From Lepturacanthus savala (lineage: Eukaryota; Chordata; Actinopteri; Scombriformes; Trichiuridae): a stretch of DNA of 64,000 nucleotides. The translations under genes were made by a program, and so were the position numbers. The first letter of the stretch is position 1. The number at the start of each line of letters is the position of its first letter. Under the pieces are notes generated by a model. The model did no database searches. It was not told the origin of the DNA and worked only from the letters and a program-made list of their open reading frames with translations. The stretch spans positions 18,878,154 through 18,942,153 of the forward strand of contig CM060472.1 in assembly GCA_030544235.1 (NCBI GenBank), in the 5' to 3' direction. Positions 43,101 through 51,515 of this stretch are shown piece by piece.

Positions 43101-44644
43101 GAAATTTTAAATTTAAATGCTGATTGAGAGCAAAATAAAGCAGCTATAGACTATCAATAATCACCATCAATGCATAATATCGGCTTAAAGATTGACACAT
43201 TTGTATCTGTTCTAAATGGATAGAACGTTGGAAATGGATATTTTGAAAATGGAAGTTTTTAATACTCCTAACATGTGAGTGCATTAGACATGTTTTTAGT
43301 CATTTTTGTTTATTATTATTACTGATCATTTACCAATTAAAAAATCATCTACTTTTGTGTGTGTGTGTGTGCATGACGAAGACGGGGTTATTATTATATT
43401 TGTTTTATTGTATAAAGCATATTTAATTTTGTTGTATGAAAAGTTCTATACATTCTATACATTTATTTATTTTATTAATAGTAAATTACACCCAAATGAC
43501 GTCTCTGACTTACGGGCTTCTTCGCGACAGCTGGTGGCGTGTCCCTGCCGACAAACTTCCCCGGCGACTTGAAGCTCATCTTGGGGGCCTCTTGTGCCGT
43601 CGCCTTGGCAACAGATGCGGGGCTCCTCCCCAGGCTGCCGCAGGCCAGGCTGGGCGTCGTAGACATGTTGGGGGACAGAGGTGGGGGCGGGGCGTAGGGG
43701 TTCAGGGTGGGAGAGGCGGGCGACGGGAGGGAAACCTCGGGCTGGACGTTGTTCCGGGCGTCGAGGCTTCTGGAGCGGCGGCGTTCGTCGAACCTGAGCC
43801 GCTGCCTCGCTCCGGAACGGCCTCTGGTCTGCGGCGCTCCACCCGGAGTGCCGCTGTTGAACTTGCTGATGAGTTTGTTGATGGGGGCCAGGGAGTTGGT
43901 GTCGATGGCCGGAGCCGGCTGCTCGTCGGCCGGAGCTGGTGGTGGAGGCTCGTGGAACGTCTCCGGAGGGGAAACTGTGCCGTGTTTCTTCCCGCTGTAG
44001 CGCCCCAGAGAACCGGTGAACCCCACGCCGTTCTGTTTGACCCTCGGGGTCACCACGCCGTTTATTTTCACCGGTTTCAACCCTGCCTCGTTATACTCCT
44101 CATTACCCCACTCTCTCTTCTCTGGTGCACTGGCCGCCGCTTTGGGTTGAGGTTGAGGTTTGGACTTCTCCGCCTGTCCCCCTCTGCTGGTCCCGCCCTC
44201 CTCGTCCCCCTGAGTCCCGGCCTGCCCGTCTCCTGGAGGTCTTTTTAGGGGGCTGCCGAAAATCTCCCCGTCCTCCTCCTCCGCTGCAGACACAGGGGAG
44301 TGGGCTGCGTTTGTGGCGGCGCTGAAAGGGTTTGGGATTTCTGCCGGTTCTTTGCTTTTGGAGAGACTGTTGTAGGGGGATGGGGGCCCTGAGCCGGGGG
44401 TCGGCGTGTTGAGCTGGACGCCATACGAGTCGCCTTTCTCGCCATCTTTCAGGACCACGTAAGGCTGCCCGGAGATTCCCTGGACCCGCACAGCCACCCC
44501 GTATTTGTTAGAGGGGGGCGTGGCGCCGCTGTTTGCTTTGGATTTGTCAGGGAAACCACCGCCCGTGTCGTGCAGGTCCTTGATGAAGCGGATCTGAACG
44601 CCGTAATCCACCAGCGGCTTCCTGTCAGTGGACAGAGCGCTCAT
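27123..44644 (-). CDS. cgn: cgn, cingulin, tight-junction plaque protein
   Basis: Nineteen minus-strand coding exons in order: 43514-44644, 42844-42938, 42680-42749, 39440-39537, 38347-38470, 38035-38247, 36785-36933, 33741-33864, 33259-33459, 32983-33072, 31622-31879, 31359-31529, 30204-30365, 29899-29988, 29707-29790, 29507-29625, 28636-28744, 28170-28333, 27123-27258. Every junction is GT-AG and in phase; total 3588 nt, 1195 aa, within a few residues of human cingulin. The ~400-residue disordered head has the ZO-1 interaction motif (VRVQGISGQPYVVL, about 51-65). A coiled-coil rod (about 435-1150; ERELTALKGALKEEV, LEEQKRLLDRALEKLNKE, LSLRVKALKRQVDE) is followed by a short acidic tail ending HLQTTNC. 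Cingulin dimerises at the cytoplasmic face of tight junctions, binding ZO-1, actomyosin and Rho GEFs. A separate 5' UTR exon is implied by an acceptor at 44672/44673. Confidence 0.94.
27363..27669. mobile_element. Tc1-like MITE in the last cgn intron
   Basis: Ends CGGTGGTGTGAAAAAATG and CAGTTTTTCACACCACTG form terminal inverted repeats, flanked by TA at 27361-27362 and 27670-27671. 307 bp, no transposase. The interior (CAGATCATCAAACACATTTA) matches the teleost Tc1 family whose ends read CAGTGGTGTGAAAAA, from memory. The right end repeats the TGATCTGAAACATAATTATG theme in inverted order. Confidence 0.82.
28385..28402. repeat. G18 homopolymer in cgn intron
   Basis: Eighteen G on the + strand, so C18 in the cgn transcript, 52 bases upstream of the acceptor of exon 28170-28333. 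With the neighbouring G-rich stretch (28340-28420) it is a candidate G-quadruplex on the template-opposite strand. Confidence 0.9.
28745..29506. other. cgn intron, nothing recognised
   Basis: Intron between exons 29507-29625 and 28636-28744. AT-rich with no repeat ends recognised. Confidence 0.5.
30003..30042. repeat. CA-rich tract upstream of a cgn acceptor
   Basis: (CA)n with CCACAC interruptions, read as (TG)n in the cgn sense, 14 bases from the acceptor of exon 29899-29988. Confidence 0.9.
30366..31358. other. cgn intron with T-rich block
   Basis: Intron between exons 31359-31529 and 30204-30365. Positions 30780-30910 hold repeated T9-T12 runs. No transposon termini or coding sequence seen. 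Confidence 0.5.
31880..32982. other. cgn intron, nothing recognised
   Basis: Intron between exons 32983-33072 and 31622-31879. Near 32100-32260 phrases such as CACAACTATATTCTTCC and CACAACTACAATCTTCC recur at about 55 bases, suggesting a short degraded tandem duplication. Confidence 0.45.
33570..33608. repeat. (TG)n microsatellite in cgn intron
   Basis: About 18 TG units in the intron between exons 33741-33864 and 33259-33459. Confidence 0.9.
34150..34836. mobile_element. Non-autonomous DNA transposon with ~100-bp inverted arms, cgn intron
   Basis: The left arm (about 34168-34272, from TACTATGTAGCATATAGACT through TATCTTCAAACAAACAG) pairs with the right arm (about 34700-34800, CTGTTTGTTTGAAGATAATC through AGTCTATATGCTACATAGTA) at roughly 90% by eye. 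The outer right end GTGTGAAAGCACCC resembles the GGGTGCTTTCACAC end of a common teleost hAT-like group. The central part contains TTGGTTCGAATGGACC. No transposase. Confidence 0.75.
35373..35799. mobile_element. Near-complete hAT-like MITE of the dispersed family, cgn intron
   Basis: Starts CAGTGGTGG at 35373 and ends CCACCGCTG at 35799, inverted repeats differing by one base. The interior has the family order GTAATTGTACTTTACATAAG, TTTATACTTCACTCTAGTTA, GTGCAGTACTTTTACTATTA. An exact 8-bp target duplication is not evident. This is the best-preserved family member here, in the large intron between exons 36785-36933 and 33741-33864. Confidence 0.75.
36938..36970. repeat. CA-rich tract at the acceptor of cgn exon 36785-36933
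   Basis: Imperfect (CA)n, (TG)n in the cgn sense, starting four bases from the exon edge. It takes the place of the usual pyrimidine tract and is followed by duplicated block copy 1. Confidence 0.88.
36971..37238. repeat. Duplicated intronic block, copy 1
   Basis: About 268 bp, highly similar to 38530-38798. Both copies include TTGTGAGGAC and GTCCTCACAA (10-bp inverted pair with 10-bp spacer), GTGTAGCAAAACCAAC, CCAGACTCATTAGCAAGCCA and GCAAATACTATACAG. Each copy sits directly beyond a CA repeat at the acceptor of a different cgn exon. Confidence 0.93.
37239..38034. other. cgn intron with a hAT-like MITE terminal fragment
   Basis: A fragment at about 37812-37915 reads CAGTGGTGGAAAGGAACTTA then CAAGTACTGTACTTAAATAC, a clear left end of the dispersed family. 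The rest is unremarkable. Confidence 0.65.
38284..38329. repeat. (TG)23 downstream of cgn exon 38347-38470
   Basis: Pure TG, (CA)23 in the cgn sense, starting 17 bases after the exon's donor site. It is complementary in the transcript to the (UG)n at 38473-38529 on the other side of the exon. Confidence 0.96.
38347..38470 (-). CDS. cgn: cgn coding exon bracketed by complementary CA/UG repeats
   Basis: 124-nt exon of the cingulin rod start, coding LAEERMAREAAESRLRLQED and onward to SPHSNSLQT. It enters in phase 2 and leaves in phase 0, so skipping it shifts the frame. Its acceptor is (TG)nTAG with no conventional pyrimidine tract, and its donor is ACG/GTACTG. Both flanking introns carry long dinucleotide tracts within 20 bases of the exon. 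Confidence 0.92.
38473..38529. repeat. (AC)28 at the acceptor of cgn exon 38347-38470
   Basis: Pure AC, (UG)28 in the cgn transcript, ending two bases before the exon (transcript reads ...UGUGUAG/G). Confidence 0.96.
38530..38798. repeat. Duplicated intronic block, copy 2
   Basis: Partner of 36971-37238, same orientation, about 1.56 kb away. The similarity ends at both copies near CTATACAG, after which this copy runs into CA and TA microsatellites (38799-38830). Confidence 0.93.
38835..39360. mobile_element. Probable degraded DNA transposon in cgn intron
   Basis: Starts TACCGCAAATTCTCTAATAT, close to TACCGTAAATTCCCTAATAT at 3776 in C1orf43. It ends around AATTGTGGCCTCGTTCCAAT then AAAGGCCTGGACG. 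A small + strand frame at 39022-39171 encodes 49 residues starting MAELVAAEFVVEAGVSDEEI with a basic RRRKLRRR run. Class not assigned. Confidence 0.5.
39549..39575. repeat. (AC)n at the acceptor of cgn exon 39440-39537
   Basis: About 13 AC units, (TG)n in the cgn sense, 11 bases upstream of the exon. Confidence 0.92.
39576..40052. other. cgn intron, nothing recognised
   Basis: Relatively GC-rich for intronic DNA, with short (CA)n at 39940-39961. The + strand open frame across it runs out of the microsatellite and has no domain. Confidence 0.45.
40053..40126. repeat. Perfect 74-bp palindrome with (AT)n centre
   Basis: Left arm AACAAATCTGTGCTATAT and right arm ATATAGCACAGATTTGTT are exact inverted copies, joined through a continuous alternating AT tract. 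The 14-bp non-repetitive arms on each side show this is more than a simple microsatellite. Confidence 0.95.
40127..41727. other. cgn intron, nothing recognised
   Basis: No exon, domain or repeat terminus identified. Confidence 0.5.
41728..41962. mobile_element. Fold-back MITE in cgn intron
   Basis: Arms of about 75 bp: 41756-41802 pairs with 41885-41931 at about 45 of 47 positions (left ATATCTTGTTTTTGCTACAA, right TTGTACCAAAAACAAGATAT), and pairing extends outward more loosely to TGCAAAAACTGAAATCC and GGAAATCT's inverted match. The loop is about 82 bp. The outer end resembles the CACTGCAAAAACTGAAA end of a common teleost MITE. Confidence 0.8.
41963..42679. other. cgn intron, nothing recognised
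   Basis: AT-rich sequence up to the donor of exon 42680-42749. Confidence 0.5.
43514..44644 (-). CDS. cgn: cgn first coding exon: head domain with ZO-1 interaction motif
   Basis: 1131 nt, 377 codons, GC-rich compared with the flanking introns. It encodes the disordered, Pro/Ser/Lys-rich head. YGVQIRF (about 14-20), KYGVAVRVQGISGQPYVVL (about 47-65) and GDSYGVQL (about 71-78) are hallmark cingulin/paracingulin N-terminal blocks. INKLISKFNSGTPGG followed by RSGARQRLRFDERRRSRSLD matches the conserved basic head region, a likely kinase target. The exon starts 28 bases after an acceptor at 44672/44673, so the start codon is the first ATG of this exon. Confidence 0.93.
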
Positions 44645-44672
44645 GGTGACTTCCTGGTTTCAGTACAGGTGC

Positions 44673-46375
44673 CTGGACAGAAAAGGGAGGGAGGGGGTCA
44701 GAATGCAAAACAGGTGAATCGTTGGAACAAGTTACAGAAGCAAAAAGCCCTGAACATGAAAGTGCAGGGAGATTAAGTCTCACTGACCATGTACTTCTAT
44801 ATTTCTAGTTTCGTCACAAACAATAATCACTGCTAGGCCTGAACGAGCTATCGTTTTATATCAAAAAACACAATTTCAGGCAAAGCAATCTTGAGATTTT
44901 CAAAGGTGCTATTTTTTTTTTACCCAGCTTTTGTTTTCCCGTGTACGCCGCCTCCCTGCTGTCCTGCCAAACTAACCAATCAGAAGCGGCGTATTGTGAG
45001 GACATGTGTTCTAGAGTCCAATCGGTGGAAGCTGATCATCAATTTCTAAAAAGGCTAATGTGGGACAGAAAGTGAAGCCAATGAAAAACTGAACCGGATT
45101 TACAATTTGTAGAAAATCACTTATGGAATCAAAATCGCGATATCTGCCAGAAAAATCACAATTCAATTTTTTCTTAAAATCGTTTAACAGTTTAACAACT
45201 TTCATCGCTCCTTCATTGTTTTGTTTCCTTCCTCGCTTTTTTGTGGAAATTCACCACTTCTTCCTGCAGCGACTCACTCAGTCTCTGTTGAAATATCACG
45301 TATCTGATATATGTTGACGGAGTCGTCATCTTCACTCTGCTCTAACGGCTAAATTCCTCCTCCACCAGAATGCATTGTCTTCATGCCAAATATACCACCA
45401 GGGCACTAAGAACCTCTTTGTATAGGTTGTGGCCTACTTTTTACCCTCCAGAGAGACTGAGACACCTCGCGCAAAATAAAGTTATTTCAACACTGACACT
45501 TGTTTACATACAGTAGAGAGGTGGAAAAAAAAGAGGGTGACAGATCCATGTTTTACTGACAGACTTTTATTCAAACGGCAAACCTTTATTCTAACTGACA
45601 ACTCATCACTCATTTTCCCTCAGAGTTACTGTGTTCAGAAAATAGCAAAAAGACCAAAGAATTTATCAGAAAGCAAAATAACATGTTCAAGTTATCACAT
45701 ACCACAAACTTGAACAAGCACGTTGGCCTTTTTGTGTGAAAAGTTTAAACAATTATCAAACAGCTTTTTGTTCAACTCAAAATTTTCAAAACTAGTGCAG
45801 TAGAAGTATGTATTCTTATAGAAAAGTGGAAGCGTAAGAAGATTTTGACATTGGGTAATACATGGACATACATTGAGATAAGGAGAGACATGCAAATACA
45901 GTTATTGTGCTCTACCCCTACACCACTGCAGCGCACCTAGAGGCTTTTACCTTTTCAGTGTTACTTTATAGATTGACGCCAATGTTCATGTAGAGTTGAA
46001 ATAATTAATAGATTGATCAACACTCTCAGTTGATCAATGGTGAAATAATTGTATTTTCACACTTTTACTGTCTCATCTTCAAGTACAAATATTATAATTG
46101 TCAATGGAGTTTCCGTTTAACGCTTAAACCGATCGTCTCCATGTTGAAGCAGCGTTGTAGGCCACAGACTCTCAGCGCCTCCACCTTCTGTGCTCTGAAA
46201 CGAGCTCGGTGACGATCAGAAAGAGAAGGTGAATACTCCTCCTATTGTCCAGGCTCCGTGGAGCATTAAACACTAGGGGCTATGTCAGGAATGGGCCTCA
46301 GCGCTCCGCCTCTGCCAGAGTCTCCCAGTCACCAGACTTCAGAGGAGAGTCACTCAGGCGTAGACTGTTTACTTT
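44673..46375. other. cgn intron 1, part A
   Basis: 44836-45200 resembles a teleost interspersed repeat: TAGGCCTGAACGAGCTATCG, later AAAATCGCGATATCTGCCAG and AAAATCACAATTCAATTTTT. No coding sequence. Confidence 0.45.
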
Positions 46376-46521
<146 letters not shown>

Positions 46522-47357
46522 GTAGGAGTTGATTTATTAAGCATTACTTTATCAGTGCCTTTATAAATAGTTAGAAAGTACTAAATAATTTCTGTGCACT
46601 TCTCCTCCTGCGGTTACATCATAACGTCACCACTTCTTAACATCCAGTAAACTTTATTCCCTTTGCAATCATCCATTTTCACGTCTAAGCTTTGCTCTCC
46701 ATCACCGCTTCATTTTCCCAAGCCACCTACAGCAGAGGCCAGATGTGAGTCTCACAGGAATTAAACTGTAACCAGCTGCTGGTTAGAGTGTAACAAGCAC
46801 AGGACTCGACCAGCGGCGAGGTTAGATTAGTGAATCAAAGTCAGCCTTTGTCTTTCCCTAAAAAACATTCTTAGGATTCCAGACGTTCCCTTTACACTCG
46901 GCATCGCGCGTGGTTTGCATTTGTATAATAAGGGCAGATTAAAAGGAAACTGAGAATTAGGGCAGCATCAACTGTAAAAGCGGCCCGTACGCGTTCGGAA
47001 AACTCCAGAACGTCCACATATGAAGCAACGGAGTAACGTGAGGAAAGTAATAAAAGACAACAAAAGGACAGGCTAAAAATACTGGGGAAAAACAAATTAT
47101 CTGTGCCGACATAACGGCGACTAACCAGTTGACCAGGATGTTGAATTCTGGAAATTGAAACCAGACTTTTACAGCACGTTCAACTCTCTGAGGACCAGGA
47201 GCCTCAGTCTCATAAAACGCATCATAGCAGAAACCATAATGTTGCTTTTCACATTGTTTGAGGGTTAAATATTTAAATTAGTTTCAGTCCTAATCATAAA
47301 AAAAACATTCATTTTGAGAATTTTAACCCCTAAAGGTTAAAAATGAATGTAAAGTTG
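46522..47357. other. cgn intron 1, part B, nothing recognised
   Basis: No repeat termini or coding sequence seen. Confidence 0.5.
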
Positions 47358-47692
47358 AGTGGCATGGTGCCACGGTGGGTATTACTGTTGCTTCACAGCA
47401 AAAAGGTCACAGGTTTTACTTGAGCTGGGACCTTTCTGTGTGAAGTTTGCATGTTTCTCCCTGTGGAGGGTTTTTTTCCCAGCTTCCTCCCACAGTCCAA
47501 CAAACATGGAGACTGTAAATTGCCCATAGGTGTGTGTGTGTGTGTGTGTGTGAATGGTGTGTGTGTCCTATGATACACTGGCGACCTGTCTGGGGTATAT
47601 CCCTGCCTCTCACCCCAACTATGCTGGAATTGGCTCCAGCAGACCCCAGTGACCCTAGTGAGGAATAAACAGGCATAGAAAATGGATGGATG
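47358..47692 (+). mobile_element. tRNA-derived SINE, DANA/V-SINE-like
   Basis: The layout is typical: GGTGGGTATTACTGTTGCTT then CACAGCAAAAAGGTCACAGG (degenerate box A/B region), GTGTGAAGTTTGCATGTTTC, CTTCCTCCCACAGTCCAA, ACTGTAAATTGCCCATAGG, CTGGCGACCTGTCTGGGGTA, GAATTGGCTCCAGCAGACC and a 3' tail AATGGATGGATG. It is interrupted by a (TG)n tract at 47528-47552. Family assignment is from memory of teleost SINEs. Confidence 0.78.
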
Positions 47693-49519
47693 CAAATAAT
47701 CCTGTTCAGAATCTGGGATATGATATTTATTAGGAATAAAACATATTTTGAGGCATTTTTATTTTTTGTGCATTATTTTTTGTTACTCCTGGCTCCCTAA
47801 GGACGTAAATGTCATGACGCTGAGACTTCTGTCAAATATTATATAGTAATATTATTTTCCACTACATTTTAGTCTTTGAAACAACTTCTAATATAAAATA
47901 CTTATTATTCATATTATTATTTTTTCAGATTGTTAAACCCTTTAATTTTTAAAAAGATGAATGAACAAACAAATTAATGAATGAGACGTGCCTTTCCCTC
48001 GGCACTCACTGTTCACTCTGAAGCTTCCAGGTGTAAATATGATCTTTGTGTAAATACAGACTCGTTGAGCCACCAGTAGCTGAGCACTGCTGGACAACAA
48101 CAGGTTCACCAGTTCTCCTCACTTCCTCTCTCTCTTTCTCTCGCCTGTCACAAGGAATGACTGTGTCAACAGAGGCAGGAATGTCACCAAACGGGTCTAT
48201 CTGCCATCACTCGCCCTGCTCTCCTCACCCGGCCACTTCTCATTTTCCTCCGATCCAGTTCTCTGCTTCTTACTTTTCAGCTTCGGCTTTCTGCCACAGT
48301 TCCTAAGATGCTCGGGTCAGACGACGCGTTAGGAATGACTGCTAAAATGGATCGAATCAAACGATCACCAAATACATTATTATCAATGAGACATTTGATA
48401 AATAATCGTCATTATGGGTCTAACGATTAAGTGTAAATAACAGAATAGTCTAATGAGGTCAGAAGGTGACGTCACTTTCCTGTAATCCGGAAAAGACGCT
48501 TAAACCAGATCATGTTACGATCTCTAGGACAACGTCTAGTTTCATATCATGAAATTCATATAATGTTGATATATTGCTCAGCCCTACTTTAATATTACTA
48601 CTAACATTCTGAATATTGGGAGCTCAAACTATTAGAGATATAATCAATCAACAGTGAATTGACTTGGAACCCGTTTTGATAATCAATATAATTATTTAGG
48701 TCATTTATCAATTGCAACTTCCTCGTAAATTTAATATCTTTGGAGGTTTGTACGGATTAAGATATTCACCTTGAGCTCTGGGGTTTTGTGCATTTTTTCT
48801 AACATTTTGGCTCCAGCCTTTGAGATTCCTGAAATAATATAAAAAATCCTGATATATCAAATATTTGCACAAATCAGATAATAAGATATCACAAAACCTG
48901 TGTAACACAAGTCAACTTTTAGGCTTTTTTATTGGAATTGTTTAGAGTCATTTAAATAACTCAATTTTGTAAAAGAATGACAGAATACAGACACATCACC
49001 ATCTAATCCCACTTAAATCCAATAATGATAATATTGTATCCTCACTCACACCCACAACGTGTCACATCAACACCTCGGGAGCCGTTTTGGGTTTGTAGAC
49101 ACCAAACAAACTGCTCCTGTTACCGGTGTTGTTGGAGGCCGGTTCTCTTGTGTGAAATAGAAACAATATGGTAATTGCAGCCCCTCATTAAACATGTATA
49201 TGTTTTTTTTTTCCCCAAACACCTCCAAGTAAGCTTAGAGCTTGCCCCCAGGCACATATTTTAGGTCACGTCTATTTCTGGAGCAATTTATTCCAGATGA
49301 AACCGAGGAAAACATCAGAAAAAAATAAAAAAAACCACCACCTCCAACAGCTGAAGTGAAGTGTCGGGCAGGATGAGAGTGAGTCATGAAGCTTATCGTA
49401 GTGGACAGAAGCTCCATCAGGTACCGAACACAAACACCACGCTGCAGCCATGTTATTGACTCAACTCCACTCGTACATTAAATAATATCACAATCAAATT
49501 CATATCAGCAAGCAGAAAA
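47693..49519. other. cgn intron 1, part C
   Basis: 48590-48930 may be an inverted, decayed copy of the repeat at 18168-18420 (CAGCCCTACTTTAATATTAC ... GGTTTTGTGCATTTTTTC). Otherwise nothing recognised. Confidence 0.4.
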
Positions 49520-49972
49520 CTATCCAGGTACATTTGCTCAAGTACAATTTTGATGTAATATTTCCATTATCAACTTCCAATCCACTACATTTATCTGACA
49601 CTTTTATTACTTTTCAGCTACAGACTTTCAATATTGTACATTAGAATATACTTTATTATTCTACCATTTATATTCAATTACATAATCTCTTTTGTTTTTA
49701 AAGTTTGCATTTTTGTGACAAACTGGCTCCACTGGCTTGATAAACTAAAACATTTAACTACCCTCACATGTATGTAGTGATTAAAAGCAAGTAGTATAAC
49801 ATGCTGTAATAATACTGAATGAATAGTTTTACTTTTGATGCTTTAAGTACATAATACTGCACTTTAACTTCAGTAAGACTTTCAGTTCAGGACTTCAGTT
49901 GACTACTTGTTGTAGATTATGCTTTAATGAGCGTATTTCTACTTTTAGGACGTGGTTATCCGTCCACCACTG
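49520..49972. mobile_element. Dispersed teleost hAT-like MITE copy in cgn intron 1
   Basis: Left part TCCAGGTACATTTGCTCAAG with CAATCCACTACATTTATCTG; right end CGTCCACCACTG at 49961-49972, the intact family terminus. Confidence 0.7.
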
Positions 49973-50384
49973 AAAACATCAGCAGCTCTAAACCACCTGA
50001 AGTGACTCATGCAGCTTTTCTAACCTGAACAGACCCAGGAACCAAACACCAAACACTGAACTACATTCTCTGAGCAGATTCGACATTATTTACACAACTG
50101 GACTCGATCATTAAATGATATCACGTCGCCAAGTCAAATAAAATAAAACACGCTGAGAAGGAGCGGAACGGCACCTGTAGGCTCCTGGATCGGTTGCGTC
50201 ACACCCACCCATCCGGTCAGCCAGTATCGGTGCGCGTCGAAACCAGCCGGTCTGTTTACCTGCGGGACCTGCGCGGGACCCGTAGGTGGGACCGCCTCGG
50301 GAGCAACGGGGGAGATAAACAGCTGACGCACCTGCTGCTGCCGCACGACGCCGCGCCGCGCCGCCGCCTCCTCCGCGCGTTTAC

Positions 50385-50960
50385 CTGCTATAATAACCCT
50401 CGTATCTTCTTGACGCAGCGCGGTCGGATCCAATTATAAACCGACGCGCGGAGCCGCGTGTAAAAAAAAAAGCGCAAACAAAGGGCTTTTTTTTCTGTCT
50501 CTTTATCCTCTATAAAGCCGAGCGCAGAAACGCTGTTGCCAAATCCAGCCACAAAGCCACAGGTGTCCGTTCTCTGCGGATCCCGACGTTAAAGCGCCGC
50601 GCTCAGCAGCGCAAAAGCGGTTCACGGCGCAGCTCAGACACTTTTTTTCCTTTTTTTTTAAACCCAACAAGCGTCTATTTACAGTAAACGGGCAGCAGCT
50701 GTGTAAATAATCCGACTAGGGCTACTTATTGTACTGCACCTGCGAATAGGATCCAAATCCAGGAATCCGCCTCCGTCCTCCCAGCAGCCAACAGTCCGTC
50801 CTCAGCGGATGAGGAGATGTTAGTCAGTGAAGTGACGGACCGAGGACATCGGGAAATTCTCCCTCAGACACCAGATCAACCTGTTGCCAGCACGTCGGAG
50901 GGTCCTGGTCCCGCCCCGGGAGGCCGTTGATTGGCGGGAGTCCGCGGGGTGGGCGGGGCC
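50385..50960 (-). promoter_or_regulatory. CpG-rich cgn promoter and probable non-coding exon 1
   Basis: The region 50140-50960 is CpG-rich in an AT-rich surrounding. On the minus strand a TATA-like TTTATAATT lies near 50432-50440, and about 45 bases downstream CGAGGGTTATTATAGCAG precedes a donor GTAAAC (exon edge 50385). A second donor GCAG/GTAAAC lies at about 50262. Further upstream are an inverted CCAAT box (ATTGG on + at 50930-50934) and GC boxes near 50911-50920 and 50951-50960. Promoter identity is inferred from the untranslated acceptor at 44672/44673 and composition; transcript data would be needed to fix exon 1. Confidence 0.5.
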
Positions 50961-51035
50961 TGCAGCAGCTCAGTTAATTATACGGACTGTGGTTAATAAT
51001 AGAGTCAGTGTTTCACAGCTGATTTACATGTTTGC

Positions 51036-51515
51036 ATGGAGAAAACACTCAGATCCTTTACTGAGGTAATAGTACTAATACAGCAGGATGCAAATACTTC
51101 CTACTTACATGAAATAAATATTTGAGTTGATTAAAAGTAAGGTACATGAGTATTACAAGTTAATATATAGTTGTATTATTATATATAATATATATATATA
51201 TTATTATTATATTGTGAGCTGTAGTTAAAGTATTGCAATAAAGTAGTACATAAATATTACAAGGTTTGTTTTTCTCAGACATATTTAATTTAATTTAATC
51301 AAACTTTAATTTCATCACACACAATTTCAGTTTTACCACATGGCCAGAAAGAGAATGAGAGAAGCAGCAGCTTATTGGTGTCCTACAACTACTGCAATGA
51401 GTATAGTGAAGTATAAATTAGCAGCACATGGAAATACTTAAGTACAAGTACCTCAAAGTTGTACTTCAGTGCAATACTTTGAAAATAAATGTGTAATAAT
51501 TACCAACCTCTCCGA
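51036..51515. repeat. Dispersed teleost hAT-like MITE copy
   Basis: Begins CACTCAGATCCTTTACTGAG then GTAATAGTACTAATAC and ends around AATACTTAAGTACAAGTACC then CAAAGTTGTACTTCAGTGC. It includes a TA-rich tract at 51186-51222. Lies between the cgn promoter and the pygo2 3' end. Confidence 0.6.

Noticed and set aside
43436..44248. 270-residue + strand frame antisense to the cgn head exon
   Set aside because: Shadow frame; the minus strand encodes the conserved ZO-1 interaction motif.
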